Assembly: GCA_039583875.1 (NCBI GenBank)
Contig: CM077147.1
Span: forward strand, 114,696,440-114,760,439
DNA length: 64,000 nt
Direction: 5' to 3'
From: Platanthera guangdongensis
Lineage: Eukaryota > Streptophyta > Magnoliopsida > Asparagales > Orchidaceae
Of the stretch, positions 11,498 to 22,229 are shown piece after piece; position 1 is the stretch's first letter; each line of letters opens with the position of its first letter. The position numbers and the translations under genes are program-made. The notes under the pieces were generated by a model. The model was not told the DNA's origin, ran no database searches, and worked only from the letters and a program-made list of their open reading frames with translations.

Positions 11498-12560
11498 GTA
11501 GAAAGTACTCGGGGCAAGGAAATTGGATCGAGCTCATGATAAGCGGTTGGACGGGAATGGGAGTCCCTTGGATTGGAATGTGTTGCCAGAGGCGAGTCTA
11601 GCGTGGCTCAGTTGAACTGGATTGAAGTGCAAAACGACTTATCCGATCGTATTCGGGAAGCGACTCGATTGGATGTGGAGTTTCAACCTTTTGTGTTGGA
11701 GGCTCAAAAGGGCGAGAGCAGCGCCTAGGAGATGATTGGGGGAATCTTGAGAAAGGATGGAAGGGTTTGTGTACCGCAGTTTGGCAATCTCCTTGAGGAG
11801 TTGATGTTTGAGGCTCACTTCTCAAAGTACTCCATCCACCCGGGCAGTACAAAGATGTACTTGGATATGAAGAAATCCTTTTGGTGGCCGGGGTTGAAGC
11901 GAGATGTAGCTTTGTATGTGAGTCGTTGCCAAACATGTGCCTTGGTGAAGGCCGAATGTCAGAAACCGGGCGGGTTCCTGAAGCCCCTTCCAATTCCTGA
12001 GTGGAAATTTGAGGACATCTCCATGGACTTTGTGCATGGTTTGCCTAGATCGCAGCATGGTAATGATGCTATTTGGGTGATCGTGGATCGCCTAACCAAG
12101 GTGGCTCACTTCATCCCAAATCGGAAAGAGGACAGCGTGGAGAAGCTGGTGGAGTTGTATGTTCGCAACATTGTGCGACTGCACGGAGTTCCTAAGAGCA
12201 TAGTCAGTGATCGAGATGGACGGTTTACGTCTAAGGACTGGAGATTGGTTCAGAAGAGCTTGGGCACGAAGCTAAAGTTCAGTACGACGTTCCATCCTCA
12301 AACTGATGGGCAAACGGAGAGAACGAATCGTACTATGGAAGATATGTTGAGAATGTGCGTTCTTGATTTCGGCAAGAGGTGCGAGGATCACCTCTTCATG
12401 GTAGAATTTGCGTACAACAATAGTTTTCAAGCAAGCATAAAAAATGGCGTCATACGAAGCTTTGTATGGGAGGCGGTGTCGAACGCCAATGTCTTGGGCA
12501 GAGGCGGGAGACACCAAACTGTTGGGAAAGGACGGGATGGTTGATGCGTGTGAGTTGGTA
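11498..12560 (+). pseudogene. pol: Element C integrase, zinc-binding and catalytic core domains
   Basis: After a linker with a TAG at 11726-11728, the frame from 11732 encodes the integrase zinc-binding region (H...H, then CQTCALVKAEC near 11930) and the catalytic core: DFVHGLP, IWVIVDRLTKVAHFIP, the second Asp in IVSDRDGRF and the E-containing HPQTDGQTERTNRTMEDMLR. An extra A in the run 12439-12444 shifts the frame shortly after the core; the last part of this block is out of frame. Confidence 0.88.
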
Positions 12561-13076
12561 CGGACCATCCAAGAGCGTATGAAGGTGGCGCAAGACAGGC
12601 AAGCAAAATATTTTAATGCTCGTCACCGAAAGTTGGAATTTGTAGTTGGTGATTGGGTTTATCTGAAGGTCAAGCCGTTCAAAGGCGTCTCACGGATTCG
12701 CCGACTCAAGAAGCTGAGTCCAAGGTTTTTGGTTCCTTTTGAAGTTGTTGAGCGGGTAGGAGAAGCAGCTTATCGGTTGGCGCTGTCCGCAGATTTGAGT
12801 GGAATACATGACGTCTTCCACGTCTCCGTTTTGAGGAAAGCCTTGGTGGAGGCTAGCGTGGTGATTGAGCCGGCATCGGTGCCGATTGAGGAAGACTTGA
12901 GGACGCGAGTTCTTCCAATTGCTATAGAGGATTCGGAGACTCGGCAGTTGCGGAATAAAGAAGTCAAACTGGTGAAAGTTCGATGGGACAACTGCGGTCG
13001 TGAGGAGTTCTCTTGGGAACGAGAACAGGCCATGCTAGAAGATTATCCAGAACTCTTCATGTCAGGTACAATTTAA
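12444..13076 (+). pseudogene. pol: Element C integrase C-terminal domain with chromodomain-like tail
   Basis: From the shifted frame: the GPY/F-type region (YLKVKPFKGVSRIRRLKKLSPRF, GEAAYRLALSADLSGIHDVFHVS) is followed by a C-terminal segment VKVRWDNCGREEFSWERE that resembles the degenerate chromodomain of Tekay/Del elements. Such tails direct integration to particular chromatin in the family. It ends at a TAA at 13074-13076, about 45 bases before the polypurine tract. Element D carries the same tail. Confidence 0.85.
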
Positions 13077-13120
13077 GTTTTGTACCCTTTTGTTTTGAAA
13101 TTTCGGGACGAAATTCTGTT

Positions 13121-13134
13121 AAGTGGGGGAGAGT
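13121..13134 (+). other. Element C polypurine tract
   Basis: AAGTGGGGGAGAGT directly before the 3' LTR; primer site for plus-strand DNA synthesis. Confidence 0.88.
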
Positions 13135-15862
13135 TGTAACACCCCAGTTTTGCAAAAGCTTCAGTCTGCAGTTCTGGAAATTTTTGGGTTTCTGGCAGGA
13201 TGCACACGGCCTGCGACACGGGCGTGTCGCAGGGCGTATCGAGGCCGTGTCGACACTCGGCCCAAGTGTCGACACTTTCGCTCGACAAAGTGTCGAGAGT
13301 GGGGGCAGACGGCCTGCGACACGGGCGTGTCGCATGGCGTGTCGAGGCCGTGTCGACACTCGGCCCAAGTGTCGACACTTTCGCTCGACAAAGTGTCGAG
13401 AGTGGGGCATACGGCCTGCGACACGGGCGTGTCGCAGGGCGTGTCGAGGCTGTGTCGACACTCGGCCCAAGTGTCGACACTTTCGCTCGACAAAGTGTCG
13501 AGAGTGGGGCACACGGCCTGTGACACGGGCGTGTCGCAGGGCGTGTCGAGGCCGTGTCGACACTCGTCCCAAGTGTCGACACTTTTGCTTGACAAGGTGT
13601 CGAGACTGGGGCACATGGCCTGTGACACGGGCGTGTCACAGGGCGTGTCCCGCTTTGTCAACGATCTTTGCTCGACGTTTTTCCGCGGTGTCGACACAAA
13701 GCCTGTCGACGGGTGTCGAGACTTGGCACACGGCTTGGGACACGGGCGTGTCCCAGGCCGTGTCAGCTCTCGGGTTGGTTTCGGGGCCGTGTTGTTGGAG
13801 GCACACGGCCGGCCACACGGCCGTGTCACTCTGGACAAGGGCGTGTTGGGTTGAACACGGGCGTGTCGGATGCCCGTGTGCGATTCCAGGCGCGTCGATT
13901 TGAGACGGCGAATGAGGCACACGGCCCTGGACACGGGCGTGTGCCAGGCCGTGTTCGGCACAGATCTTCTATTTTCCATGCGAATCGCGGCCATTCTTTT
14001 TCTGATTTTGGGATCTAACGTTTCAGGACATCTCTTGGGAAGTTAAGTCCGATTTTAGGGTTGGAAACCCTCATTGTTTTCCAAGTCTTCTCTTTCTAAG
14101 TTCTTGAGAAAAGCTAGAGCAAGGAGGAAGAAGAAGAAGGTCTTGGGCTGTAGGAAGGGTTTCGGAGCTCCAAATCGCGAACCGAGTCCGGATCCATGAA
14201 GCTTAGATCGTTGCGAAGATTTCCATCCGGCTATTTTGCCATGGCAAGGAAGAGGAGTCGGAAGGTAACGACATCTCTCCTCTCGGTCCTTAGGATGCAT
14301 GTACTAGCATCATTTATTTTCTTTCTCTCTAATTTTTGGGCACCAAACTCTCAAATGAGAGGGGTTTTGGTTTGCCAAGGTTCAAGAGGAACCTCCGGGT
14401 TGATTGAGTCCGTCCTCGGCATATTTTTGCATTAGAGATCCGCTTCGCTAGTGGATTAGGCATGGTGGGTGAAGCCGTGGTCGCGACCGTTAGTCCGACT
14501 CGGTGATGTTGCATACGAACTTAGGGATTCGTAGAGATTTCCGTTGCGGCAAGATGTCGTTTGTGTTGTGGTGGTGATTGTCCCGTTTGCTTGAAAAGGT
14601 ACGTGTAGTCGAACCCGGACAAGGTTAGCTCCTCGTGGCGGTAGATGGTTTCCTTGAGGGACAAGGTTAGCTCTGTATGAGTTGGAGATGGTTTCCTTGG
14701 TGGATAAGGTTAGCTCCGCACGAGTTGGAGATGGTTTCCTTGGAGCGCGGGAACGCTGCAGTACAAAGAGGGATTACGATGTACTTAGTCTTGGTTTGTG
14801 ATGTGCCAAGGAGTGGCTATGTCTCCGTGGTCGGCTGGCTATCCCGTTCCATGTGCGTCATGTGTGGAGAGTGTCCCGGCGAGACTAGTCCCCTTCTGTG
14901 AGACTGACGAGAATGCCAAGCTTGGGGCAAGCCCGGGCAAAGAGGCCATGAGCGGGTGGGGTCCAGCAAGGCTTCTTAGAATCGGTCGGTCTGTGTTTGT
15001 TGGAATCCTGACATGAGACGTCAAAGCTTGTAGGCAAGCCCGGGGCTAAGCCCACGAGCGGGTGGGGCCTTGGCAAGATTTCCTTGTGGCGGCCTGTGCG
15101 CCGTTTGAGGGAGAGGTGTCTCCCTTAGTGTTTGCGACTTTATGCCAATGGGGAAATGTGAGTACCCAAATGATGTGATGTTGTGCTAGATGCATACGCA
15201 GTAGGGTACCTTGGGTGAAGCCCGGGTGTTGCATTCATGTTGCATAGTAGGCCCTTTCTTTATATGCTCAAACAATAGAGAACATGTTTGATGATTGAGA
15301 CATCCAAGCCTGTTTTAAATGTTCTTCTGTTTATAGCTATTTTTATTGCATATGAAGTGCTGACTTGCAGGTTGGAGGGTTCCCCGGGGTCCGTTAGGGG
15401 CGGCCGGGAGGAGATGTGTTGTTACACAGTTTGAGGTCAGCCTTTGCTGATCCACGGTACTAATAATTTTTACAGGGCAAGGATCGCATGCGGGAGCTAG
15501 CACGCCGGACAAAAAGGCCTAAGCCCATGAAGTGTTTTTCCCTCCTTTGTAGCACTACATTTATGATGATGTTGTTTTAGACTCTTTTGTCCGGCTTGCA
15601 TGCCGAGGTAGACTAGGAGTGCTGAGCACATTCATGATTGATGTATTATGTCTCTTTTGGACACTTGATGTTAGGCCTAAAGGCCATTTGTTTTACTCTT
15701 TAGTGCTGGATAACTTCTAGTCCTGTTTGTTTCCGCTGTGTTGTGAAAGTGTTTTGAGTTTGGGTAGTTATATCAACTTATAATACTAAAGCTGTGGCGT
15801 TCGTATGCTGTGGGGCCCCGGCCGGACCCATATTATACGTCCACTACAGGGGAGGTGTTACA
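13135..15862 (+). repeat. Element C 3' LTR (2728 bp)
   Basis: Starts TGTAACACCCCAG and ends GGGGAGGTGTTACA. It is nearly identical to 5602-8317, with scattered single-base differences. The 102-bp array occupies about 13200-13610. Confidence 0.95.
13200..13640. repeat. 102-bp tandem repeat in 3' LTR of element C
   Basis: Four copies plus a partial, the same unit as in the 5' LTR, with private point differences. Holds GACACGGGCGTGTC and TGTCGACA words. Confidence 0.92.
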
Positions 15863-15867
15863 CCGCT
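15863..15867. other. Target-site duplication of element C, right copy
   Basis: CCGCT directly after TGTTACA; matches 5597-5601. Confidence 0.9.
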
Positions 15868-16497
15868 GGGCTCTCCAGCACCTGCAATGGGACAGTCACC
15901 CAACTGTGGAAAACAGAGGCAATGGTCAGCACTCAGCTGACCAAATTATAACGACCCTACCACTTCTCTCGGGGCAGCGGTAAGCTTCCCTATAGGCATA
16001 GAAATTCACAAGCATGTGTATATGTCATACAATGTGCTCTCACGCACATACATTCCATCATAATCGTCAGCCATCCGGCCCGACGATCCATGCACTCAGG
16101 GCACATTCTTGGTGTACCTGCGAACCAATTGCCCACCACTGTATCAGGGACGCAACTCAACAACAATTCACTTGAGCATTGACTCCATGGCGTGTAGCCG
16201 GAGTTTTATAGTCTTAGTGAACCGGGATTAGCCCGTAGCCCCCCATTGTATCACGGCGCGTAGGCCTAAGACTCTTGATATGCGCTCCAACAGACCGCAC
16301 TTTCAGGTCTCACGTCGGACGAACATAACGCAGGTCGGATCCTCCACCCCCTATTGCTAAAATCGCCTTGCCATCACCGAGTACATCGTACTCGCGGCTA
16401 AATAAAGGCGCGGGTAGGTCTCACCGATCCTGTTTTGGCATTCAAGCCGGGGTATTTTCCTTACACCCATTTTCTATCACACATCAGCGGATCATTC

Positions 16498-16795
16498 CTG
16501 GGCACACCAGTACTTCCTGTTACTCTCTTCACAGGTGGACAATGCAAATATCACAAATGTCAGTGGTCTTTTCTGGTTACCACACCAGTACTTCCTATTA
16601 CTCCATTTCACAGGTACCACCTATGAACATTAAGCATTACAAAGGATATTTCTTAGAATTCCAATCCAGTACTTCCTGCTATTTCCTTCACAGGTAGAAC
16701 CCAACAGCACAAGCAACACAAGCATTATACGGGTATTTTCTTGGACTACCACTTCAATACTTCCAGCTACTTCCTTTCACAGATCTAACCCGTCG
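16498..16795. repeat. Degenerate tandem repeat, about 75-90 bp units, four copies
   Basis: Units begin CC(A)CACCAGTACTTCC and contain a CTTCACAGG-like box. Starts are near 16503, 16580, 16660 and 16748. Copies differ at many positions. Confidence 0.7.
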
Positions 16796-16898
16796 ACTCC
16801 TAAAGTATGCGTTTATCATGGAGTGTTCTCAGGTTCGTATGCAACATCACCAATCTAGACAAACCTGTCCAGATGTGCTTTAAAAAACATGCCTATTC

Positions 16899-16903
16899 CG
16901 TAC
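16899..16903. other. Target-site duplication of element B, left copy
   Basis: CGTAC directly before TGTTGGAAC; repeated at 28936-28940. Confidence 0.92.
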
Positions 16904-18450
16904 TGTTGGAACACCCTATTACTAATTTGGGTAAGGATCACTATGTCTTTAGGAAACCTGTTTTTGACCTCCTGTATAGATCTAAAGGTCAATTAGAATT
17001 GAGTCTAAGGGTTAGTACTTAAGTTTGGAAGCTGCCCTCAAGACCAAGGATTTTCAATTTGGAGACTAAGTTATATTGTCGAGCTCAGTACGACGAATCG
17101 TCGAACTCCAATCGACGATCGTCTAGCTCAACTTCGACGGATCGTCGAACTTCATTCGAGGATCGCTGAGCTCAACTTCAACAAATCGTCGAACTCCATT
17201 CGACGATCTTCGAGCTCAGTTCGACGATCTTGACTCCAGTTTTGATTCTCTATCTATGAGCTCAGTTCGACGATAGTTGAGCTCAGATCGACGATCTCTG
17301 TTGCTGTCTAAGTCCAAATCGCTGAGCTCAGTTCGACGATAGCAGAGCTCAGTTCGACGTTTTTCTGATGAGTTAAAGGATTTTTCAAGATTCAAATTCA
17401 GGACAGTTAAGGAGTTATTCAGTAATTAATTCAGAAGATTTTCTAGCTGTTTTCATTTATTCTGGACCAAGTTTCAAGGGATTATCAAGGAATGTTTCTT
17501 TGGACTTTCCCCCAGAAGACATTTGCAATTAAGGATGCAATTAATGACAGGTCAACGACTATTCTTGACAGAGGATGATTTTTCTATTCAGAACCAGTGA
17601 ATAAAATACAAGATTTTTTGATCTCTGAGATTATTATTCAGTACAGCACAGACAACACAAACAAGAGGAACAAAAACAAAACATTCTCTGTCTCAAAGAA
17701 TTCATACAAGAACACACATCCAAGGAGATCAACCTTCTGAAACCTTCAGATCTCTTGTGATTCAAGTGTTCAAGGCCAACATAATTCAAAGACTCCAGAC
17801 ACCTAACATTTCAGCTGTTGCTGAAATTATCATTTGCCAGAGATCAACTTCTTAAGGACTATCACCCTACAGCAAAGCTTCATTTCCTGAACATCTCAAG
17901 AACTCAGGGGGAGCTTTGACAACATCAAATTCACATAGTCTTCTCAGCTGCTCTGAGAAAGAGAAGACTTCCATAACTCTCTCATCCCCATCTCTGTAAA
18001 GGGTTTTTCAAACTTCCTTCAAAAGTTTGAGTTTGGTTTTTGAGCACCTTATCAAAAGCTCATTGGTGGAAAGACACCTGATCAAAAACTCTGATTTGGT
18101 TTTTGAGCACCTTATCAAAAGCTCATTGGTGCCCAGGATATCTGATCAACTCATCCTGCAGTGGATTCCTACCTAGGGTGATAGAAGAGTGGATGTACCT
18201 AAGTTTAGGGGAACCACTATAGCTCCTTGTGTCTTCTAGCTTGCTTGTCTTTATTTTTGTTTCTAGCTGTGATTGATCTGTGATTAGTTTAGATCTGTGA
18301 ATAATTTCTGTTGTAGATTATTTTGTGATTAGATTTAATAGTTGCTTCCCTGTTCACTCAAATTACAACAATTGTTGTAAAAAGTTTTCAAACACAATAT
18401 ACTCTATTCACCCCCCCCTCTAGAGTATATCAGATCTAGCTGCACTTTCA
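16904..18450 (+). repeat. Element B 5' LTR (1547 bp)
   Basis: TGTTGGAACACCC...GCACTTTCA. Word cluster at about 17070-17365; conserved stem-loop at 18188-18222; C-rich TTCACCCCCCC run about 40 bases before the end. Confidence 0.95.
17070..17365. repeat. Family word cluster in 5' LTR of element B
   Basis: Repeated GAGCTCAGTTCGACGAT and TCGTCGAACTCC units in both orientations, about 15 in all, many containing the palindromic core TCGACGATCGTC. Confidence 0.88.
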
Positions 18451-18452
18451 AT

Positions 18453-18464
18453 TGGTATCAGAGC
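18453..18464 (+). other. Element B primer-binding site
   Basis: TGGTATCAGAGC, 2 bases after the LTR; initiator Met-tRNA complement. Confidence 0.95.
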
Positions 18465-18581
18465 GAGGTTAGTTAAACATACCACACCTTGGTGGTTGCA
18501 CAGGCTAACACCTGAACACAAAGATTCCTAGTTAGATCTGCTTGCTGTAGATTTTATTATTAGATTATTTCTTCACAAATC

Positions 18582-20597
18582 ATGGTCCAAAACAAAGATT
18601 ATGCTAGCACCAGACCTCCAGTGTGCAATCTATCCAAGTTTGCACTTTGGAAAGCAAGGATTAGATTATACATGAATTCTATTGACGAGGATATTTTTAA
18701 TTCTGTTTTGACAGTCTGTCCAAGACCTCCAGAGAACACAAGCACAAATGATGTTCCACCTCCATCAGGAACAGATGCTTACATAAAGAAGTGGAAGGTT
18801 GCAGATGCAAAGGCTATGAACATCTTAGCCCAGACCATGTCTGATGACATCTTTCAAAAGGTGGCTGAATGTAATTCAGCAGAGGAAATTAGGGATAAGC
18901 TCACTAAAATAGTGTCAGGATCAGCTGATGAAAGAAAGGACAGGAGATCCCACCTCATATCTCAATATGAGAATTTCAAGAAGGGAGAAGCTGAGTCAGT
19001 TGGGGATATGTATAATAGACTCAGTCTGATAGTTAATGAACTCAAGACCTTGGATAAAGAGATCTCACTAACTGAACTTAATGACAAAATTCTAATGTGC
19101 TTCCCAAGCACTTGGGACTCAAGAATCTGGCCAATCAAGGATGCCAGAAGTTTGAATGAGATCACCATAGAAGCTCTTTTGGGCAAGCTCAAATCTTATG
19201 AGCTGCTAATCAAAAATAGAGAAGAAGAGCAGAAGGCTGCCTCACCAGCCACAAGGAAAGAAAAGACAATGGCCTTCAAAGCAACTGAAGATCAGCCTGA
19301 AGACAAAGTCACAGGCAATGATGAACTGCTCAGTCTATTGGCCAAAAGATTTTACAAAATGGCCAGAAAGAACTTCAGAAGGAGATCATACAAGGAGCAT
19401 GATAACCCAAGGTATGATAAGTCAATTAGTAAAGAAATTGTTTGCTTTGGTTGCAGGAAACCAGGGCACATTGTACCTGACTGTCCAGAGAACAAAAACA
19501 AGGACAGAAGGGATAAGAAAGAAAGAAGAAAGGACAAAGACTTCAAGAAAAATGGCAATAGCAAACCCTCCTCAAGCAAAAACAAACACACAAGGAAGGG
19601 ATTTGTTGCTGAATCCTGGAGTGAAACTGAAGAGGAATCAGAAGCTTCATCCAGCTTCAGTGATGATGAAGATGATACAGAAGAGAAGGAGTTCTGCATG
19701 ATGGCAATCAATGCCTCTCAACATAATTCAGATGAAGAAGAGTCAGAGTCAGACTCAGAGACTCAACTTGAAGAAGACCAGGTAATTAGTTCTTTTGATT
19801 TCACTTCAGAGGACTTTAAATCTGAGTTTAAAGCATTATGTTTAGACTTACTAAAATCTGAGAAAGAAATTATCTCTCTCAGAAATCATTTATCTAAACA
19901 TAATACCTTAAAGTCAGAAAACCTCAAACTCTCTCAGAAGTTGGAGTGCTGTAGGGAGCAGATAGCTTCACTGAAAGATAAGCTATCAGAGGCCACGAAG
20001 CTTGAAGAATCCCTTAATGGGAGAAGTATCAAGCTGATGGACATCACAAGCACAGTGAACTCTAGATTTAATAGTACACTGGGCTTGGGTGCTTCATCCA
20101 GCCAACCCATAATTCTAACAACCCCAATCAAGTTCATTTTTGATAAAGGAATGGGAGTTGTAGAGGTAGGTAGGAAAAATTCTGATCTACCTAAGAAAAC
20201 TAAGTTCCAGCAGAAATCATCGAACGGAGCTCGACGATCACCGAACGCAGATCGACGATCTCAGGCAAAATCGTCGAACTCAGGTCGACGATCTCAAATT
20301 CCTGAACTCTACCACAGTCGACCGTCGAACGGAGCTCGACGATCTGACCCAAGATCGTCGAACGCAGCTCCACGATCGTCGAACAGAGATCAAAGCTCTG
20401 GAATTTCTTTCAAGGGCAAATCAAAATCCAATCCTAGGGGTCCTTCATCCCAAATCTTTAACCTTTATACTGAATGGATAATACCTCCAAGGAGATATCA
20501 TCCTGAAGGTTATAAGAGTCAACCTGGGATGTCTTTCATTTCTGAGTTTAAAGGTTATCAACTTAGGCCCAAGGTAAACTGGGTCAAAAACAAATGA
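18582..20597 (+). CDS. gag: Element B Gag polyprotein, intact ORF of 671 residues
   Basis: The ATG at 18582 is 118 bases after the primer-binding site. The N-terminal 200 residues are a copia UBN2-type Gag domain (KWKVADAKAMNILAQTMSDD, SQYENFKKGEAESVGDMYNRL). A CCHC knuckle CFGCRKPGHIVPDC is at residues 288-301, followed by a Lys-rich linker, an acidic serine-rich block (about 340-400) and a coiled coil (about 420-485). Residues about 546-605 are an Arg/Ser-rich repeat (SSNGARRS, NADRRS, NSGRRS), encoded by copies of the same word that fills the LTR. Gag would package element RNA in cytoplasmic particles. It is one of the few long, undamaged frames in the window and shows how element A's gag is broken. 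Pol starts in another context after the TGA. Confidence 0.94.
   Translation: MVQNKDYASTRPPVCNLSKFALWKARIRLYMNSIDEDIFNSVLTVCPRPPENTSTNDVPPPSGTDAYIKKWKVADAKAMNILAQTMSDDIFQKVAECNSAEEIRDKLTKIVSGSADERKDRRSHLISQYENFKKGEAESVGDMYNRLSLIVNELKTLDKEISLTELNDKILMCFPSTWDSRIWPIKDARSLNEITIEALLGKLKSYELLIKNREEEQKAASPATRKEKTMAFKATEDQPEDKVTGNDELLSLLAKRFYKMARKNFRRRSYKEHDNPRYDKSISKEIVCFGCRKPGHIVPDCPENKNKDRRDKKERRKDKDFKKNGNSKPSSSKNKHTRKGFVAESWSETEEESEASSSFSDDEDDTEEKEFCMMAINASQHNSDEEESESDSETQLEEDQVISSFDFTSEDFKSEFKALCLDLLKSEKEIISLRNHLSKHNTLKSENLKLSQKLECCREQIASLKDKLSEATKLEESLNGRSIKLMDITSTVNSRFNSTLGLGASSSQPIILTTPIKFIFDKGMGVVEVGRKNSDLPKKTKFQQKSSNGARRSPNADRRSQAKSSNSGRRSQIPELYHSRPSNGARRSDPRSSNAAPRSSNRDQSSGISFKGKSKSNPRGPSSQIFNLYTEWIIPPRRYHPEGYKSQPGMSFISEFKGYQLRPKVNWVKNK
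20217..20395 (+). repeat. LTR word repeated inside the gag coding region of element B
   Basis: Eight or so units of TCGTCGAACGGAGCTCGACGATC type, in frame, encoding RRS/SSN motifs. The sequence is of the same kind as the LTR cluster at 17070-17365 and the spacer at 23800-24065. Confidence 0.88.
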
Positions 20598-22229
20598 ATT
20601 ATTTTATGTGCAGGTGAATACCTATCCAACATCTAACCAACAATGATACTTGGATAGTTGGTGCTCTAAGCAAATGACAGGAAACAAGGACAACCTCACA
20701 TCTTTTAAAGCCAAGCTTGGACCCAAAGTTATTTTTGGTGATTCAAACTTTGGACAAACTAAGGGATATGGTGCAGTCCAGATTGGGACAGTGACATTCA
20801 AAAAGGTAGCCTATGTGGAAGGACCGGAGCACAATTTGATAAGCATCAGTCAGCTATGTGATGAAGGCTACCAAGTGACGTTCAGCAAAGCATTATGCAA
20901 GATAAAGTCAGAGGACAACACAACTGTGTTGACAGGTAAAAGGAAAGGTAACATCTATCTAGTAGTTTTTCTTTCAACAAATGTAGACATTTGCCTATTC
21001 AATTCTGTTTGTAGACCTAATATTTTATGGCATAAGAGACTAGGACTACCTTCTGGCCCCTACAAGAAGGAAGGACTCTGCAGGTCTTGTCAATTAGGCA
21101 AGCAAACTAAAAATAGTTTTTTTAAGTCACTTAATAAGAGTGATTCACCTAGAATATTGTATCTGTTACACATGAATCTTTTTGGACCCATTACAGTACA
21201 AAGCCTAGGAGGGAAATCTTACACTTTAGTAGTTGTAGATGACTTCTCTAGATTCACATGGGTGTTCTTTCTGAGGAAGAAGTCTGATAACTTTAATTGT
21301 TTGACATAGTTTCTCAAATGTATACAAATTGAGTTCAATACTCACATTGCCCTGATCAGAAGTGATCATGGGACAGAGTTTGATTCTATTCTTATGCAAG
21401 AGTTCTGTCAGAGTGAAGGGATCAGACATACTTTCTCAGCTCCTAGAAATCCTCAACAAAATGGGGTAGCTGAAAGGAAAAATAGAACCCTTATTGAATC
21501 TGCCACTACGTTGTTGTCAGATGCTCACCTTCCTCTATCCTTTTGGGCAGAGGCAGTGAACACCTCCAACTATGTGCTGAATAGAAGTTTGATACATAAA
21601 CTAAAGGGAAAAACTCCCTATGAATTACTCAAAGGGAAGAAACCTAAAGTTGATTATTTTAGAGTTTTTGGTCTGCATTTGTTATATACACAATAATGAC
21701 AAGAGATATTTAGCAAAATTTCAAGCTAAAGCTGATGAAGGAGTGTTTCTGGGATACTCCATGATCAGTAAGGCATATAGGGTTTTTAATAAATCATCTC
21801 TTAAAATTGAAGAATCTGTTCAATATCATTTGATGAATCTAACATGTCTTTCAAGGAGAAGAACACTTCTAACATAGAACCTTTGCAGGAACATTCTCTT
21901 GTTGAAGACTTGAACAAGTTACAGGTTACTCAAAAAGAGGAAAGCAGTGAAGATTAAGAAAGCATTCATCATATTGAAGAAAAACAATTTGAAGAGTCAG
22001 TTGTTGTACCACAAGAGGAAACAACAACACAGGTTGGTGAACAATCAACACCCCCTGTGGATTTAGTAAAATCAAGAGACCATCCAATTTCCCAAATTAT
22101 TGGATACATCTCAGCTGGTGTGCAAACCAGAAATCAGGTGAACCAAAACCTGTTGCACACTTGCTTCCTATCTCAAATTGAACCTCAGTCCATTCAAGAT
22201 ACAGAGCAAGATCCACACTGGTCATTACA
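20598..22229 (+). pseudogene. pol: Element B protease, integrase (decayed)
   Basis: After gag stops there is a pyrimidine-rich stretch ending in GTGCAG, then pol. A TGA near 20644 (Trp codon in element A) precedes the protease-type motif, which reads Asp-Ser-Trp in place of Asp-Ser-Gly. Gag-pre-integrase follows, then the integrase zinc region, from which 54 bases (18 codons) have been lost at about 21045, removing the second zinc-binding His that element A keeps. A TAG at 21307-21309 interrupts the integrase core. The core resumes (RNPQQNGVAERKNRTLIESA, which contains the catalytic Glu region). A small deletion near 21670 shifts the frame. Nothing of this block can make full-length Pol. Confidence 0.88.

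Larger units (their letters stand above)
5602..15862 (+). mobile_element. Element C: complete Ty3/gypsy chromovirus (Tekay/Del-like), 10.26 kb
   Basis: The element has two long LTRs (5602-8317 and 13135-15862), a Met-tRNA primer-binding site, gag, protease, reverse transcriptase, RNase H, integrase with a chromodomain-like tail, and a polypurine tract. It is flanked by the duplication CCGCT. Domain order PR-RT-RH-INT is that of Ty3/gypsy. The long LTRs and the C-terminal VKVRW...EEFSWE motif suggest the Tekay/Del chromovirus lineage. The coding region has at least three nonsense codons and two single-base frameshifts, so it is not autonomous. It inserted into the LTR of element D. Confidence 0.95.
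15868..16903 (-). repeat. Element D 3' LTR, piece 2
   Basis: The segment between the insertion of C and the insertion of B. No gene is supported. By position it is the middle of D's 3' LTR. It holds four degenerate copies of an ACCAGTACTTCCTGTTACTC...CACAGG unit (about 16498-16795). The assignment to D is inferred from the nesting, because the other LTR of D is too short in this window to align. Confidence 0.6.
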
